NCBI RefSeq assembly: GCF_002583405.1
Contig: NZ_BCMJ01000002.1
Span: forward strand, 186,001-250,000
Length of the DNA: 64,000 nt
Direction: 5' to 3'
Source: Secundilactobacillus silagincola
GTDB taxonomy: Bacteria; Bacillota; Bacilli; Lactobacillales; Lactobacillaceae
Shown: positions 8,428 through 16,549 of the stretch, one piece after another
How the letters are laid out: every line of letters begins with the position of its first letter
Position numbering within the stretch: the first letter of the stretch is position 1
Notes under the pieces: generated by a model
The model's database searches: none
What the model saw: the letters and a program-made list of their open reading frames with translations, nothing else
Told to the model about the DNA's origin: nothing
Translations under genes and position numbers: made by a program

Positions 8428-8892
8428 TTACGAAGCACGTGTAATGCCTTTTGCTTGGCATTCGGGGCAGAGACCATAAAGTTCGATGTGGCAGGCGTTG
8501 AAATCATACCCAGACTGCTTTTGAGCCGTATTTTCCAGCATACTAGCAATTTGTGGCAAATTGGGATCATAAATATCAGTGACCTTACCGCAATTTTCAC
8601 AAATAGCGTGATAGTGCGGCCGGCCAAAGAAGTCGTACCGGACACCGCCGTTTTCGTTAGGAATCTCAATGACAATTCCCAGTTCAACGAAAAGGTTCAG
8701 TGTATTATATACGGTAGCCAGACTAAGCGAAGACATTTGCGGTGCCAATTCCTTGTAGATTTCTTCTACGGGCGGGTGGTTTTCATGATTCATCAGGTAG
8801 TCTAGAATTAATTTACGCTGAGGAGTAATCCGAACGTGCTGTTCACGAAGCTTAGCAAGCGCAGTACTAAGGGTTGCATCGGGTTCTTTCAT
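8428..8892 (-). CDS. perR: Fur-family repressor, PerR-like
   Basis: The 154 aa protein has an N-terminal winged helix (ITPQRKLILDYL, then LATVYNTLNLFVELG as the recognition region) and a C-terminal metal and dimer domain. Two CxxC pairs (CENC about 98-101, CPEC about 141-144) form the structural zinc site. Regulatory metal ligands expected for PerR are present: His in LMNHENHPP, Asp in RYDFFG, HYH, and Asp in IYDPN. PerR represses peroxide-defence genes and is inactivated by histidine oxidation; Zur or Fur cannot be fully excluded. A 7-1-7 inverted repeat lies 26 bp upstream of the start codon and suggests autoregulation. Confidence 0.85.
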   Translation of the reverse strand: MKEPDATLSTALAKLREQHVRITPQRKLILDYLMNHENHPPVEEIYKELAPQMSSLSLATVYNTLNLFVELGIVIEIPNENGGVRYDFFGRPHYHAICENCGKVTDIYDPNLPQIASMLENTAQKQSGYDFNACHIELYGLCPECQAKGITRAS

Positions 8893-8917
8893 GATTATAG
8901 TCTCCTTTCACATTAGA

Positions 8918-8932
8918 GTAATTATTAGTTAC
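8918..8932. promoter_or_regulatory. candidate Fur/PerR-type operator (7-1-7)
   Basis: GTAATTATTAGTTAC is a 15-bp inverted repeat with 12 of 14 symmetric positions and a single central base, the geometry of Fur-superfamily boxes. It sits just upstream of the PerR-like gene. Autoregulation is inferred. Confidence 0.45.
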
Positions 8933-8972
8933 CCTTATTAAAACACTTTTCTTAGAAAGATTCCAGAAAGCC

Positions 8973-9362
8973 TCATTTTAATTTAACTGACAGCTGGGAA
9001 CTCTGGAGCTGATTCTTAGAAAATTCGGTCATATAGGTTTTGATTTCATCAATGAGTGTTTGATCGTTGCCGTTCACTCTGGTAATTGTGAGTTCAGTCG
9101 TTTCAAAGGTGCCATTCACCGGAGCCAAGGTAATAATCCCAAGGAAGCAATCGGTTTGTTTGTCGCCGACACCCCAGGTCAAGGCCTGATCATTCATGAC
9201 GGTGCTCATTTCACGGTTGATATAGGTAGCTGTTTCAATCATGGACTCGTTGGGATTAATTGTTTGGCGTAAAGCATTGATATCCTTCACTTTAAAATTG
9301 GTCAGCCAATTTAACTGGTAATGCGGCGTTAATATGGGGTGGTAAAGTTCAAATTTTGCCAT
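8973..9362 (-). CDS. hypothetical protein, possibly GNAT-like
   Basis: The 129 aa soluble protein has an ATG preceded by AGGAAG. The order of segments (an N-terminal RLT-like strand, a helix IETATYINREMS, then LTWGVGDKQTDCFLGIITLAP) resembles the substrate-binding half of RimJ/RimL-type N-acetyltransferases. The acetyl-CoA pyrophosphate loop (Q/RxxGxG/A) is not visible, so it may be a degenerate relative or an unrelated fold. It is a single gene just upstream of perR on the same strand. Function unknown. Confidence 0.6.
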   Translation of the reverse strand: MAKFELYHPILTPHYQLNWLTNFKVKDINALRQTINPNESMIETATYINREMSTVMNDQALTWGVGDKQTDCFLGIITLAPVNGTFETTELTITRVNGNDQTLIDEIKTYMTEFSKNQLQSSQLSVKLK

Positions 9363-9493
9363 GAAAATACTTCCTTTTTGTGAGTGAATGTCTATGAGTG
9401 TAACATAAAATGTGTTTGATTCGAAGTATTTCAGTCAAGTAAAAATCATCACAAACAAATCATTCACCTTTTAAGGTCGGGCTAGACCTGTGC

Positions 9494-9499
9494 TATAAT
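9494..9499 (+). promoter_or_regulatory. extended -10 promoter of lactonase gene
   Basis: TGCTATAAT is a consensus extended -10. The -35 region is weak (TTAAGG at 17 bp). Confidence 0.6.
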
Positions 9500-9539
9500 T
9501 GACACGTTGAAATAAAATTAGCATAGTGGAGGATTGAAC

Positions 9540-10583
9540 ATGATCGAAACATTTTTGATCGGTACCTATACGCATAAGAGCAGTGAAGGTGTTTACGAAC
9601 TGCAATTAGACACGGAAAAGAAACAGTTACAAAACCTTGAATTAGTTGGCCGCGCTGGCAATCCAACCTACGTTGCCGAATCAAAGGCACATAAGGTTTA
9701 CGCTATTGACGCGGAATCAGAAGACGGTAAGAAGATTGGTGGTTTGAAGGTCTTTGATGCTGCCGAAAAGCCGTTTAAAGAACTGGATAAAAACCTGATT
9801 GCTGGTCCCAATCCAGCTTATGTTGCTGTTGATGAAGACCGCCAATTGGTTTTCACCGCTAATTATCATACCGGCGTCGTTATTGTCTACAAGATCAATG
9901 CAGACGGTACTTTGACTACGGCGGACACCACTCAGCATACTGGTGCCGTTGGTCCTGCTCCAGAACAGCAAGATGGCCCACACCCACACTTTGCTGATTT
10001 AACACCGGATAAACGGTTAGTTTCCTGTGACCTTGGTGAAGACGTGGTCTACCTTTATGATTTAAGTGATGACGGCAAATTAACTGAAAAGTCTCAGTTC
10101 AAGTGTGCTGCTGGTTTTGGCCCACGGCACATTGTTTTCAACACTGACAAGAACGTGGCTTACTTAGTTGGTGAACTTGGCAGTGGCGTAGATGTTTTAG
10201 ACTACGATGCCAAGGCAGGCAAGTTTACTTTACGAGAAGAATTAAAGACCATTCCACGCGATTGGACTAAGCATAACGGTGCCGCTGCAATTCGCCTGTC
10301 TAGCGACAACAAATTTGTTTACGTTTCTAACCGTGGGTACAACTCCATTGCGACTTTCAAAGTTGAAGATAACGGTGAACTAACGATGATTGATCAGATT
10401 CCTTCAGAAGGTGACTTCCCCCGTGATTTTAACTTTAACGCTGACGAAAGTTTCATTATCTTAGTTAACCAAAACACTGATAACGCAACGTTGTACAGCC
10501 GTGATGCTGATACTGGTAAATTAACCTTGGTTCAAAAAGATTTTAAGGTACCAGAAGGCGTTTGTGTCGCACCCGTTAAATAA
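9540..10583 (+). CDS. lactonase family beta-propeller (6-phosphogluconolactonase-like)
   Basis: The 347 aa cytoplasmic protein is a seven-bladed propeller of the YbhE/Pgl lactonase family, as judged by full-length repeats such as NPTYVAESKAHKVYAI, NPAYVAVDEDRQLVF, GPRHIVFNTDKNVAYL and FPRDFNFNADESFIIL. The DGPHPH segment near residue 145 is typical. It would hydrolyse 6-phosphogluconolactone in the pentose phosphate pathway, which fits a heterofermentative lactobacillus, though other sugar lactones are possible. The ATG at 9540 is chosen over TTG 9534 because GTGGAGG is correctly spaced only for the ATG. Single gene with a promoter and a terminator. Confidence 0.88.
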   Translation: MIETFLIGTYTHKSSEGVYELQLDTEKKQLQNLELVGRAGNPTYVAESKAHKVYAIDAESEDGKKIGGLKVFDAAEKPFKELDKNLIAGPNPAYVAVDEDRQLVFTANYHTGVVIVYKINADGTLTTADTTQHTGAVGPAPEQQDGPHPHFADLTPDKRLVSCDLGEDVVYLYDLSDDGKLTEKSQFKCAAGFGPRHIVFNTDKNVAYLVGELGSGVDVLDYDAKAGKFTLREELKTIPRDWTKHNGAAAIRLSSDNKFVYVSNRGYNSIATFKVEDNGELTMIDQIPSEGDFPRDFNFNADESFIILVNQNTDNATLYSRDADTGKLTLVQKDFKVPEGVCVAPVK

Positions 10584-10628
10584 GTAAAACAAAGTGCGTA
10601 AATAAGATTTATCTAAGCACTCTCATTT

Positions 10629-10670
10629 TTAAAAGCCCGTGTCTATCACCTTTAGGACACGGGCTTTTTG
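10629..10670 (+). terminator. terminator after the lactonase gene
   Basis: AAAAGCCCGTGTC pairs with GACACGGGCTTTTT. Confidence 0.9.
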
Positions 10671-10780
10671 GTTGGATTAGAACTTGCTAAAAGCTGCTAC
10701 AAACGCTTATAAAACGGTATTGGAAGCGTTACAATGTCCTTGGTTAGATAATCAACTATCAGGATAGGAGTGAGTTAGAC

Positions 10781-11062
10781 ATGATGAATCGAATTAATCT
10801 TCAGTTGGTGGCTATGGGACGAGAGGTAACATGGGGGCGAGTCTTGTTATTGACGCTGAACCTTGTCACCTTCATCAGTCTGATTCTGGGGACTTCGGAA
10901 TTTTTATTTGCCTTTCTATTGTTTGCCAGCTTAGTTCTTTTTAGCGGTCACTTCATCGTTTTTGATACGACCAAACAGGCACGGGGATTACAGGAGCTCG
11001 ACTTGTGGTTAATTGGTTTAACGTTAGCTGCAGGGTATCTCAAATTAGTCTTTGGTATTTAA
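10781..11062 (+). CDS. small membrane protein, 93 aa
   Basis: I do not recognise a family. The protein has a short charged N-terminus (MNRINLQLVAMGREVTWGR) and three closely packed hydrophobic segments (about 24-40, 43-60, 75-92). AGGAGTGAG precedes the start. Upstream, TTGGAAGCGTTACAATG at about 10720 resembles a cre site with two or three mismatches. The following gene is on the same strand 170 bp away with its own promoter-like region. Confidence 0.65.
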   Translation: MMNRINLQLVAMGREVTWGRVLLLTLNLVTFISLILGTSEFLFAFLLFASLVLFSGHFIVFDTTKQARGLQELDLWLIGLTLAAGYLKLVFGI

Positions 11063-11231
11063 ACAATCGACATCGAATTAAACAGTCGTTTCACAGTGAA
11101 ATGGATCAATTCTCAACGTGGGATTGGTTCATTTTTACTTTTATTATAGGTGGTAGAAAACGTAACAAAAATACCACTGGTAGCTTAGGAATGTTAAAAT
11201 ATAGGAAGTGAAGAAAGAGGAGAATAGTGCG

Positions 11232-11939
11232 ATGAAGCGACATGCAGCTCCAAGGAAATCAATACTGAAACGGCCCATTTTCTGGGTGATTCTCGTTGTG
11301 ATCGTGTTGATTGGTGGTTTCACGGTTGAGCATAAGTCGATTGCTAACTTGTTTAGTCAACCAACGGCCACTAAACCTAAGCCAAAACCGAAACCGATTA
11401 AATTAACGGCCTCAGAGAAAAAGGTGGCCCAGAAGTATCATTTAAGTCCCAAAGCAACGGCCAAGGCGCATACTGTTAAGGTTACAGCAATTGGTGACTC
11501 GGTCATGGTCGATATTGTGCCAGAAATGAAGCAGGTTTTTCCCAATGCCCAAGTTGATGGCGCTGTGGGACGGCAATTCTATGAGTTACCGACGATTGCT
11601 CAGAATTTAAAGAACGAACATAAATTGGCTAACACCATTGTGGTTAATCTGGGGACTAACGGACCGCCAAAGAAAGCTGATATTTCGCGTTTTCTTAAAG
11701 TAGTTGGCAATAAACGGCAGGTCTACTGGATCAATACTCACGTGCCAACGCAAAAGTGGCAGGATCAGACCAATCAGATGATTGCGTCAATCGCTAACAG
11801 TATTCCTAATGTGCACATGGTAGATTGGCATGGTCTCAGTAAGGATCAACCGACCTGGTTTGCGGGTGACGATGTGCATTTACAAACGAAGGGGGCCATC
11901 GCGTACGTGGGGTTGTTGGCGAAAACGATGGGAAAGTAA
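11232..11939 (+). CDS. membrane-anchored SGNH-family hydrolase
   Basis: About 235 aa: a short basic cytoplasmic tail, one transmembrane anchor (about 18-38), a Pro/Lys linker (KPKPKPKPIK) and an extracellular SGNH domain. Motifs: block I VTAIGDSVMVD with the nucleophilic Ser, block III NLGTNG, and block V GDDVHLQ with the Asp and His. This resembles the SGNH domain at the C-terminus of OatA/acyltransferase-3 proteins but lacks the membrane acyltransferase, so it may act on wall O-acetyl groups. ATG 11232 fits AGAGGAG; an earlier GTG at 11208 does not. The stop codon abuts a family A repeat. Confidence 0.85.
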   Translation: MKRHAAPRKSILKRPIFWVILVVIVLIGGFTVEHKSIANLFSQPTATKPKPKPKPIKLTASEKKVAQKYHLSPKATAKAHTVKVTAIGDSVMVDIVPEMKQVFPNAQVDGAVGRQFYELPTIAQNLKNEHKLANTIVVNLGTNGPPKKADISRFLKVVGNKRQVYWINTHVPTQKWQDQTNQMIASIANSIPNVHMVDWHGLSKDQPTWFAGDDVHLQTKGAIAYVGLLAKTMGK

Positions 11940-12070
11940 GAGAGTGTGAAAACAAGCGGTTAAAGAGTGGAGTATAAGGGGGACCAAGCGTAAATGCCCT
12001 GAACTTTGGGCATTTACGCTTGGTCCCCCTTATATGCAACTCTTTGCTTGTTTGAACACGTTTATGAGAG
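11940..12070 (+). repeat. palindromic element family A (copy with long apical stem)
   Basis: Order: GTGT-[GA]-AAACAAGC-[GGTT]-AAAGAGT-[GGAG], then a unique apical stem (TATAAGGGGGACCAAGCG and its complement) capped by a TGAACTT loop, then [TGCA]-ACTCTTT-GCTTGTTT-[GA]-ACAC. It starts 1 bp after the TAA of the SGNH gene and lies between convergent genes. Confidence 0.85.
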
Positions 12071-12158
12071 CGAAGAGCAAGACGAAAATCCCAAACTTGG
12101 ATTTATGTCTTGCCTGCCTTACATGCAGCTCTCTGCTTGTTTAAACACGTTTAGGAGA
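12071..12158 (+). repeat. partial family A copy
   Basis: The right arm is intact (TGCA-GCTCTCT-GCTTGTTT, then AACACGTTTAGGAGAG). The left arm is shortened to CGAAGAGCAAGACG, and the apical stem is weaker (AAATCC/GGATTT). It follows the previous copy directly and looks like a decayed tandem duplicate. Confidence 0.65.
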
Positions 12159-12167
12159 GTAACAGCC

Positions 12168-12206
12168 AAAAAAACGTCATTCCAATTGCTGGGATGGCGT
12201 TTTTGT
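12168..12206 (-). terminator. terminator of the helicase-nuclease operon
   Basis: AAAAACGTCATTCCA and TGGGATGGCGTTTTT form a hairpin that can end transcription in both directions. Confidence 0.8.
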
Positions 12207-12219
12207 ATTGATTGCTAAA

Positions 12220-13113
12220 TTAATCTAACGCCAAATACCTTTCCATGATCTCCAAATGATGTTCAATCGTCAGCGCCTTCAGCATACCCATACCAGGGAA
12301 GTGGTGTTCCTCTGATAACGCCACTAATTTAGCAGTAGCAGCTGTCTGATTTTTAGTTGGTTGGCTTTTGATCCATTGAACTGCCTTGGCCAAAGCTTCG
12401 AAGTATTTTTCCCGTTGATGTTTAAAATCATCGTGCTGGTCAGAAACAAAGTGACGGATGCGTACCTGATGATTAGCGAGGTAAATTAAATGCAGTGTGA
12501 CTGTTCGACTAGGGTGACCACGTTCAAAGTAGGCAGCGCCTTGAGTCAGATAGTCGCTAAAGCCGATTTCATGGTATTGGTGGGCGAACTCGATATCGTT
12601 AGACCAGAAGCTGTCTGGCATCGTTGAAAATTCAAAACTGTGTTCCGGCACGGCGTAATGATCAAATAAGTGACCGAAATGGCGGCCGGCAAGCAGTTGG
12701 CGGATGCGAGCTTCGGGCGGAGTCAAAAGCGTGGCGGAATTGGGTAACCAGTTGTGATCAAGAAATAATTTTAAATCAGCATAGTGCTGAACGATCACTA
12801 GGCTGTTATCCAAAAGGTTAGGTGGTAACAGTGGTGTTAAAACGTAGGCCCGTTGAATACCAGGCTGTTCAAACAAGTCATCGATGGGATAACGTTTGGC
12901 GGCCTGATAGTCATAGTGATCCACTTGGGGATTCTGGATAACGGCTAATCGGTGGTGATGCTGACTGAACGCTTTGATTGTTTTCGGTAGTGCAGGTACG
13001 TCACGCACCGGTTCAATAATGGGCACAATGTTTGCGATGTGGTCACGCTCAGCAAATTCAGTTAACGCACGCAGGTCGTATTGGCGACCGCGAAAATAGG
13101 GGTAATAGATCAT
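12220..13113 (-). CDS. sce7725-like protein, third gene of helicase/nuclease operon
   Basis: The 297 aa soluble protein starts MIYYPYFRGRQYDLRALTEF and continues IVPIIEPVRD, features of proteins named sce7725 family, whose function is unknown. Genes of that family often neighbour nuclease-like sce7726 genes. The body is alpha/beta with a possible TIM-barrel-like rhythm. It overlaps the nuclease-like gene by 4 bp (ATGA), so it is translationally coupled and likely works with it and with the upstream helicase. The family assignment is from memory of the N-terminal motif and is moderate. A DNA-processing or defence role is inference from context. Confidence 0.65.
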   Translation of the reverse strand: MIYYPYFRGRQYDLRALTEFAERDHIANIVPIIEPVRDVPALPKTIKAFSQHHHRLAVIQNPQVDHYDYQAAKRYPIDDLFEQPGIQRAYVLTPLLPPNLLDNSLVIVQHYADLKLFLDHNWLPNSATLLTPPEARIRQLLAGRHFGHLFDHYAVPEHSFEFSTMPDSFWSNDIEFAHQYHEIGFSDYLTQGAAYFERGHPSRTVTLHLIYLANHQVRIRHFVSDQHDDFKHQREKYFEALAKAVQWIKSQPTKNQTAATAKLVALSEEHHFPGMGMLKALTIEHHLEIMERYLALD

Positions 13114-13805
13114 TTTTGCTTCGCCTCATAGAGTTGATGCTGCAGTTTGGCAATTTCGAAGTTTAACGCGTCCACTTCTTCTTGTAGGGCCGTGACCGCG
13201 TTAGCACGCGTTTCGTCAATAAAACGGTCGTAAAAATTATTTTCTGGATCATAGATATCATAGTGTTGATGACGTTTTTTCAGTTCTTTGAAGAGCCGGT
13301 CGGTGGCATACTGACTGATGCCTGTTTCCACTCGTTTAGCCTTGCGGACTTCCCGGGCAAGCGAATATAGGAAATGACGCATTAATTCGCCTTGATCAAG
13401 GGTAATCTCCTGATACCGTGGTTTCTTTTCAACGGTTAGATACCCCGGCGTTAAGACCGGTTCAGTAGCAACTTCTAGCTGGGCTGGATCATATTTTTGA
13501 TAACTGAGGACACCGATTTCTGCCGGGATTTCATCTGCAACCTCCTGATAGAGGGATAGCGGCAGAACAAAGTAGTTATAATTCCCGATAAATGAAAGTT
13601 TGGCGTGTGAATGAAAATCACTTTTAGTCACCTTTAATTCGTAGCAACGCCATTCATCCGTACCATTTGGTAAATGCTGATAGCTTAAAGTATCCACGAT
13701 TCCTTGGTCATCGGGCATGGTAACTTCCTCTACTGCAATACTGCCAGCCTCGATGCAGGTTTCGTATAGTGTTTTTTCCAGTTCTAACGTGAGCTTCGTT
13801 TTCAA
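13110..13805 (-). CDS. PD-(D/E)XK nuclease-like protein
   Basis: The 231 aa protein has an N-terminal alpha/beta domain (about 1-125). Asp in GIVDTLSYQ is followed by WRCYELKVTKSDF, which gives the D...ExK arrangement of PD-(D/E)XK nucleases, then NYNYFVLP, a strand pattern seen in MmcB-like and related DNA-repair nucleases. The C-terminal part (about 140-231) is a charged helix ending in a coiled coil (ALQEEVDALNFEIAKLQHQLYEAK). The start codon is TTG, preceded by AAGGAG, 2 bp after the helicase gene. It overlaps the next gene by 4 bp. Nuclease activity is inferred from the motif only. Confidence 0.65.
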   Translation of the reverse strand: MKTKLTLELEKTLYETCIEAGSIAVEEVTMPDDQGIVDTLSYQHLPNGTDEWRCYELKVTKSDFHSHAKLSFIGNYNYFVLPLSLYQEVADEIPAEIGVLSYQKYDPAQLEVATEPVLTPGYLTVEKKPRYQEITLDQGELMRHFLYSLAREVRKAKRVETGISQYATDRLFKELKKRHQHYDIYDPENNFYDRFIDETRANAVTALQEEVDALNFEIAKLQHQLYEAKQK

Positions 13806-13807
13806 AA

Positions 13808-16195
13808 TTAACTCAACTCCTTATCGGTCATTTCCCAGAAGTGCTCAATAGTGGGCGCCAATTCATCAGCGCTGTGCAGAATACGGTGGTACTGCCAGTG
13901 CGGCGGAAAGTAGCGAGTATATCGCTGACTAGCAAATCGCTGATCCATTAGGAGAATAACTCCCTGATCCGAGGTGCTGCGAATAAGTCGACCCGCTGCT
14001 TGGAAGACGTGATTCAAGCCGGGTATTTGATAAGCATATTCGAAACCGGGTTCACCTTGTGAATCAAAGTAGTCCCGCAGCAAATTATTTTCGGTACTTA
14101 GCCCTGGAAGTCCGACGCTAACGATGGCGACACCAATCAACCGGTTGGCGGTTAAATCGATTCCCTCGGAAAATAAGCCTCCCAGGATAGCGAACCCAAC
14201 GAGTGATTCGTCTGGGTTTGGTTGAAACGCAGCCAAAAAAGCTGACCTGTCCGACTCATTCATGTTGGGAGTTTGAGTGACAGTTTTTAAATCTGGATAG
14301 GCCGTTTTGAACGCCAAACTAACGGTACTTAAAAAACTGTAAGAGGGTAAGAATACCAAGTAATTACCCGCTTTGCCGTTCACTAGCGTTTTGATGCCAG
14401 TGATAATTTTGGCTAAATTAGCCTCACGACTGCGATAGGTCGTGCTGATGTAGTCAGTAATCAAAATACTCTGGTGTTTTGGTGGGAACGGTGATGGTAA
14501 TTGATAGCAAAGGCTGTCTTTATTGCCACCAAGTACCCGCTGATAGTAATCTAATGGTGAAAGGGTAGCCGAAAATAGTACTGCGCCGCGCCCCTTATCC
14601 AGACAGTCGCGCAAAAACGCGCTAGGATCCAGACACAGCTGTTTGAAGGTGATTTCCCGGTCGTAATCATCACCCAAATTAATTTTAGTTCGGTAGGTTT
14701 CGTCGTAAAAGTCAGCAATTTTCAAGTAGCTTAAGCACGCAAAATAATAATCCAAAACGGTTTTTGTATAATCGGTTTGCGGCCGTTGTTCGTCGCCTAG
14801 CCAGTCGCTGATATGGTCACTTAGTTTAGTGACGGCTTTATTAAAATCATCGGCAGGACTATTGAAGACACTTTCTGCCTCACCGCTTTCAATCAGTGGA
14901 CCCGCGACCTTAAAGAAAGCGCGTCGCATAGCTCGAAAAGCTCTTAGCAGGGTCGGCGTGCCCTCATCCGAGTTTTTGGTGGCTGCAATCAGATCAGTTA
15001 GTGGTGCCAATGATAATTCTGTGGAATACATATCTCGGGAACGACTCACCAAATTATGCGCCTCGTCCACGAGAAAAAAGTTGTCATCGTCATGGTCAAC
15101 AGCAAAGAACCGCTGAAGGTAGACTTGCGGATCGAATAGGTAATTATAATCGCAGATAATCACATCACAAAACAAGCTGATATCCAATGAAAATTCAAAG
15201 GGGTCCAGTTGGTGCTTGCGCGCGTAAGTTTCCACCGTTTCTCGAGTAATGGCAGTTTCATTGGTTAAAATATCTTTCAAACCGGGTTTTAACCGGTCGT
15301 AATAGCCCACCATAAAAGGATTTTCTTCTGGTGATAGATCCGCTTCTTCTGGGAAGGTGATGGTATCCTTGGCTGTCAGCGTAATGCTGCGAAGAACCAG
15401 TCCTCGTTGTGCCATCAAAGCTAGTGCTTGCTCAGCAACTCGCCGGGTACTTTGTTTGGCAGTTAAATAGAAGAGCCGCTGAATCTGGTTTTCACCCATT
15501 GCCTTAATACATGGGAAGACGGTTGAAATCGTTTTTCCCGTACCAGTAGGGGCTTCAATGAATAGTTGTTTTTTAAGGCGTAACGCTTTGTAGACCGATA
15601 CAGCCAGTTCACGCTGGCCAGTTCGGTAATGATCGAAGGGAAAAGTTAGGTCTTTGATCGAAATGTTGCGGCTGTCTCGTAAATCTGCTTGAAGTTGCAA
15701 CCAGGTTTCGTATTCAGCAGTGACCGACTTAAAAAATTCAGTAGCTTCGGCTAATGTATAAGTCATTTTTCGTGTCGTGACTTCCTCGGTTGTCCGGCGA
15801 TAGTAAGTCAGCTGTAAAGTTAACTGTTCCAAATTTTCATCGGTCATCAAGATATACGCGTACATTTTGGCCTGTCCCCAATACAGTGTTAGGGTGTTTT
15901 CGGTCAAATCTTCAAAAGCTGCGTCAGAGGTTTTAATTTCTTCAATCAAGGTGTCGTTGCCGTTTAAAATGACCCCATCAGCACGACCATGGACTAAGTA
16001 GGGTTTGCCTGCCAGTTTCACTTCATGTTCAAGACTATATTCTTTTTGATAGTGTTCGCCACGTGATTTTTGCAACATGCGGTGAATTTGGGCGCCTTCT
16101 AAAGCAGTATTCATGCTTTTCATGCTGGCGTTAAGATCGCCAGACCGCAGTGTGAATTCTACTAGTTCGCGAATCCCTAATTTGGTGATTGTCAT
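13808..16195 (-). CDS. XPD/DinG-family helicase with N-terminal PD-(D/E)XK nuclease domain
   Basis: The 795 aa protein has two parts. Residues about 1-150 form a RecB/Cas4-like nuclease: GAQIH, GRADG (about 70-74), EIK (about 86-88) and GQAKMYAY give the GxxxH, Asp, ExK and QxxxY motifs. Residues about 180-795 are a superfamily 2 helicase: APTGTGKT Walker A, VDEAH Walker B, and QAAGRLIRS motif VI. In the Fe-S region the positions normally held by four cysteines read TITF, EADLSP, ENPF and LDPFEF, so the cluster appears lost. ATG 16195 fits GAGGA at good spacing. It heads a three-gene operon. A role in DNA repair or defence is inferred. Confidence 0.85.
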   Translation of the reverse strand: MTITKLGIRELVEFTLRSGDLNASMKSMNTALEGAQIHRMLQKSRGEHYQKEYSLEHEVKLAGKPYLVHGRADGVILNGNDTLIEEIKTSDAAFEDLTENTLTLYWGQAKMYAYILMTDENLEQLTLQLTYYRRTTEEVTTRKMTYTLAEATEFFKSVTAEYETWLQLQADLRDSRNISIKDLTFPFDHYRTGQRELAVSVYKALRLKKQLFIEAPTGTGKTISTVFPCIKAMGENQIQRLFYLTAKQSTRRVAEQALALMAQRGLVLRSITLTAKDTITFPEEADLSPEENPFMVGYYDRLKPGLKDILTNETAITRETVETYARKHQLDPFEFSLDISLFCDVIICDYNYLFDPQVYLQRFFAVDHDDDNFFLVDEAHNLVSRSRDMYSTELSLAPLTDLIAATKNSDEGTPTLLRAFRAMRRAFFKVAGPLIESGEAESVFNSPADDFNKAVTKLSDHISDWLGDEQRPQTDYTKTVLDYYFACLSYLKIADFYDETYRTKINLGDDYDREITFKQLCLDPSAFLRDCLDKGRGAVLFSATLSPLDYYQRVLGGNKDSLCYQLPSPFPPKHQSILITDYISTTYRSREANLAKIITGIKTLVNGKAGNYLVFLPSYSFLSTVSLAFKTAYPDLKTVTQTPNMNESDRSAFLAAFQPNPDESLVGFAILGGLFSEGIDLTANRLIGVAIVSVGLPGLSTENNLLRDYFDSQGEPGFEYAYQIPGLNHVFQAAGRLIRSTSDQGVILLMDQRFASQRYTRYFPPHWQYHRILHSADELAPTIEHFWEMTDKELS

Positions 16196-16292
16196 TTTTC
16201 GTTCCTCTTTGTTCATAGCTGAAACCCATTATAGCATGATACGTCATTAACCGTTTTCCGTTCTCAATTCGCAAAAAAATTTGAAAAAGAAC

Positions 16293-16321
16293 TTGTTTCC
16301 GACAAATAAACAGGGTATGAT
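16293..16321 (+). promoter_or_regulatory. promoter of pyrBC
   Basis: TTGTTT and TATGAT are separated by 17 bp and lie just upstream of the PyrR attenuator. Confidence 0.7.
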
Positions 16322-16334
16322 ATCAGCAATGAAA

Positions 16335-16438
16335 CCTTTAACAAATAGTCCTGTGAGGCTAAGAAGGCACGATGAACTAGACGCAGAGTCTAGACTTTGG
16401 TGAACCTCTCTACCCACAGGCGGTAGAGAGGTTTTTGT
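16335..16438 (+). promoter_or_regulatory. PyrR-dependent attenuator (pyrBC leader)
   Basis: The PyrR-binding loop AGTCCTGTGAGGCTAAGAAG is followed by a terminator, AACCTCTCTACC pairing with GGTAGAGAGGTT plus T-run (16403-16436). With UMP or UTP bound, PyrR stabilises the anti-antiterminator and transcription stops. Confidence 0.9.
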
Positions 16439-16500
16439 TGTCTGACGATTTAATTGTCTCCCGTGAGAGCAAAACGTCCAAAGGATAAAACCCGAAAAGG

Positions 16501-16535
16501 CGCGCTTTGCAAACACGGCAAGGCGCGTTTATTTT
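16501..16535 (+). terminator. second terminator-like hairpin in pyrB leader
   Basis: CGCGCTTTGC pairs with GCAAGGCGCG (10 bp, one G-T), followed by TTTATTTT, ending 1 bp before the AGGAGG of pyrB. No second PyrR motif is evident. It may be a further attenuation step or may hide the ribosome site. Confidence 0.5.
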
Positions 16536-16549
16536 AGGAGGAAAAAACT

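Noticed and set aside
10721-10735. cre-like site before the small membrane-protein gene
   Set aside because: Two or more mismatches at key positions; too weak to call.
11005-11211. 68-codon plus-strand frame before the SGNH gene
   Set aside because: It overlaps the end of the upstream small membrane-protein gene in another frame and has no ribosome site.
11836-12218. Open frames across the repeat region after the SGNH gene
   Set aside because: They run through palindromic family A elements; the peptides are translations of hairpin arms and recur at other copies.
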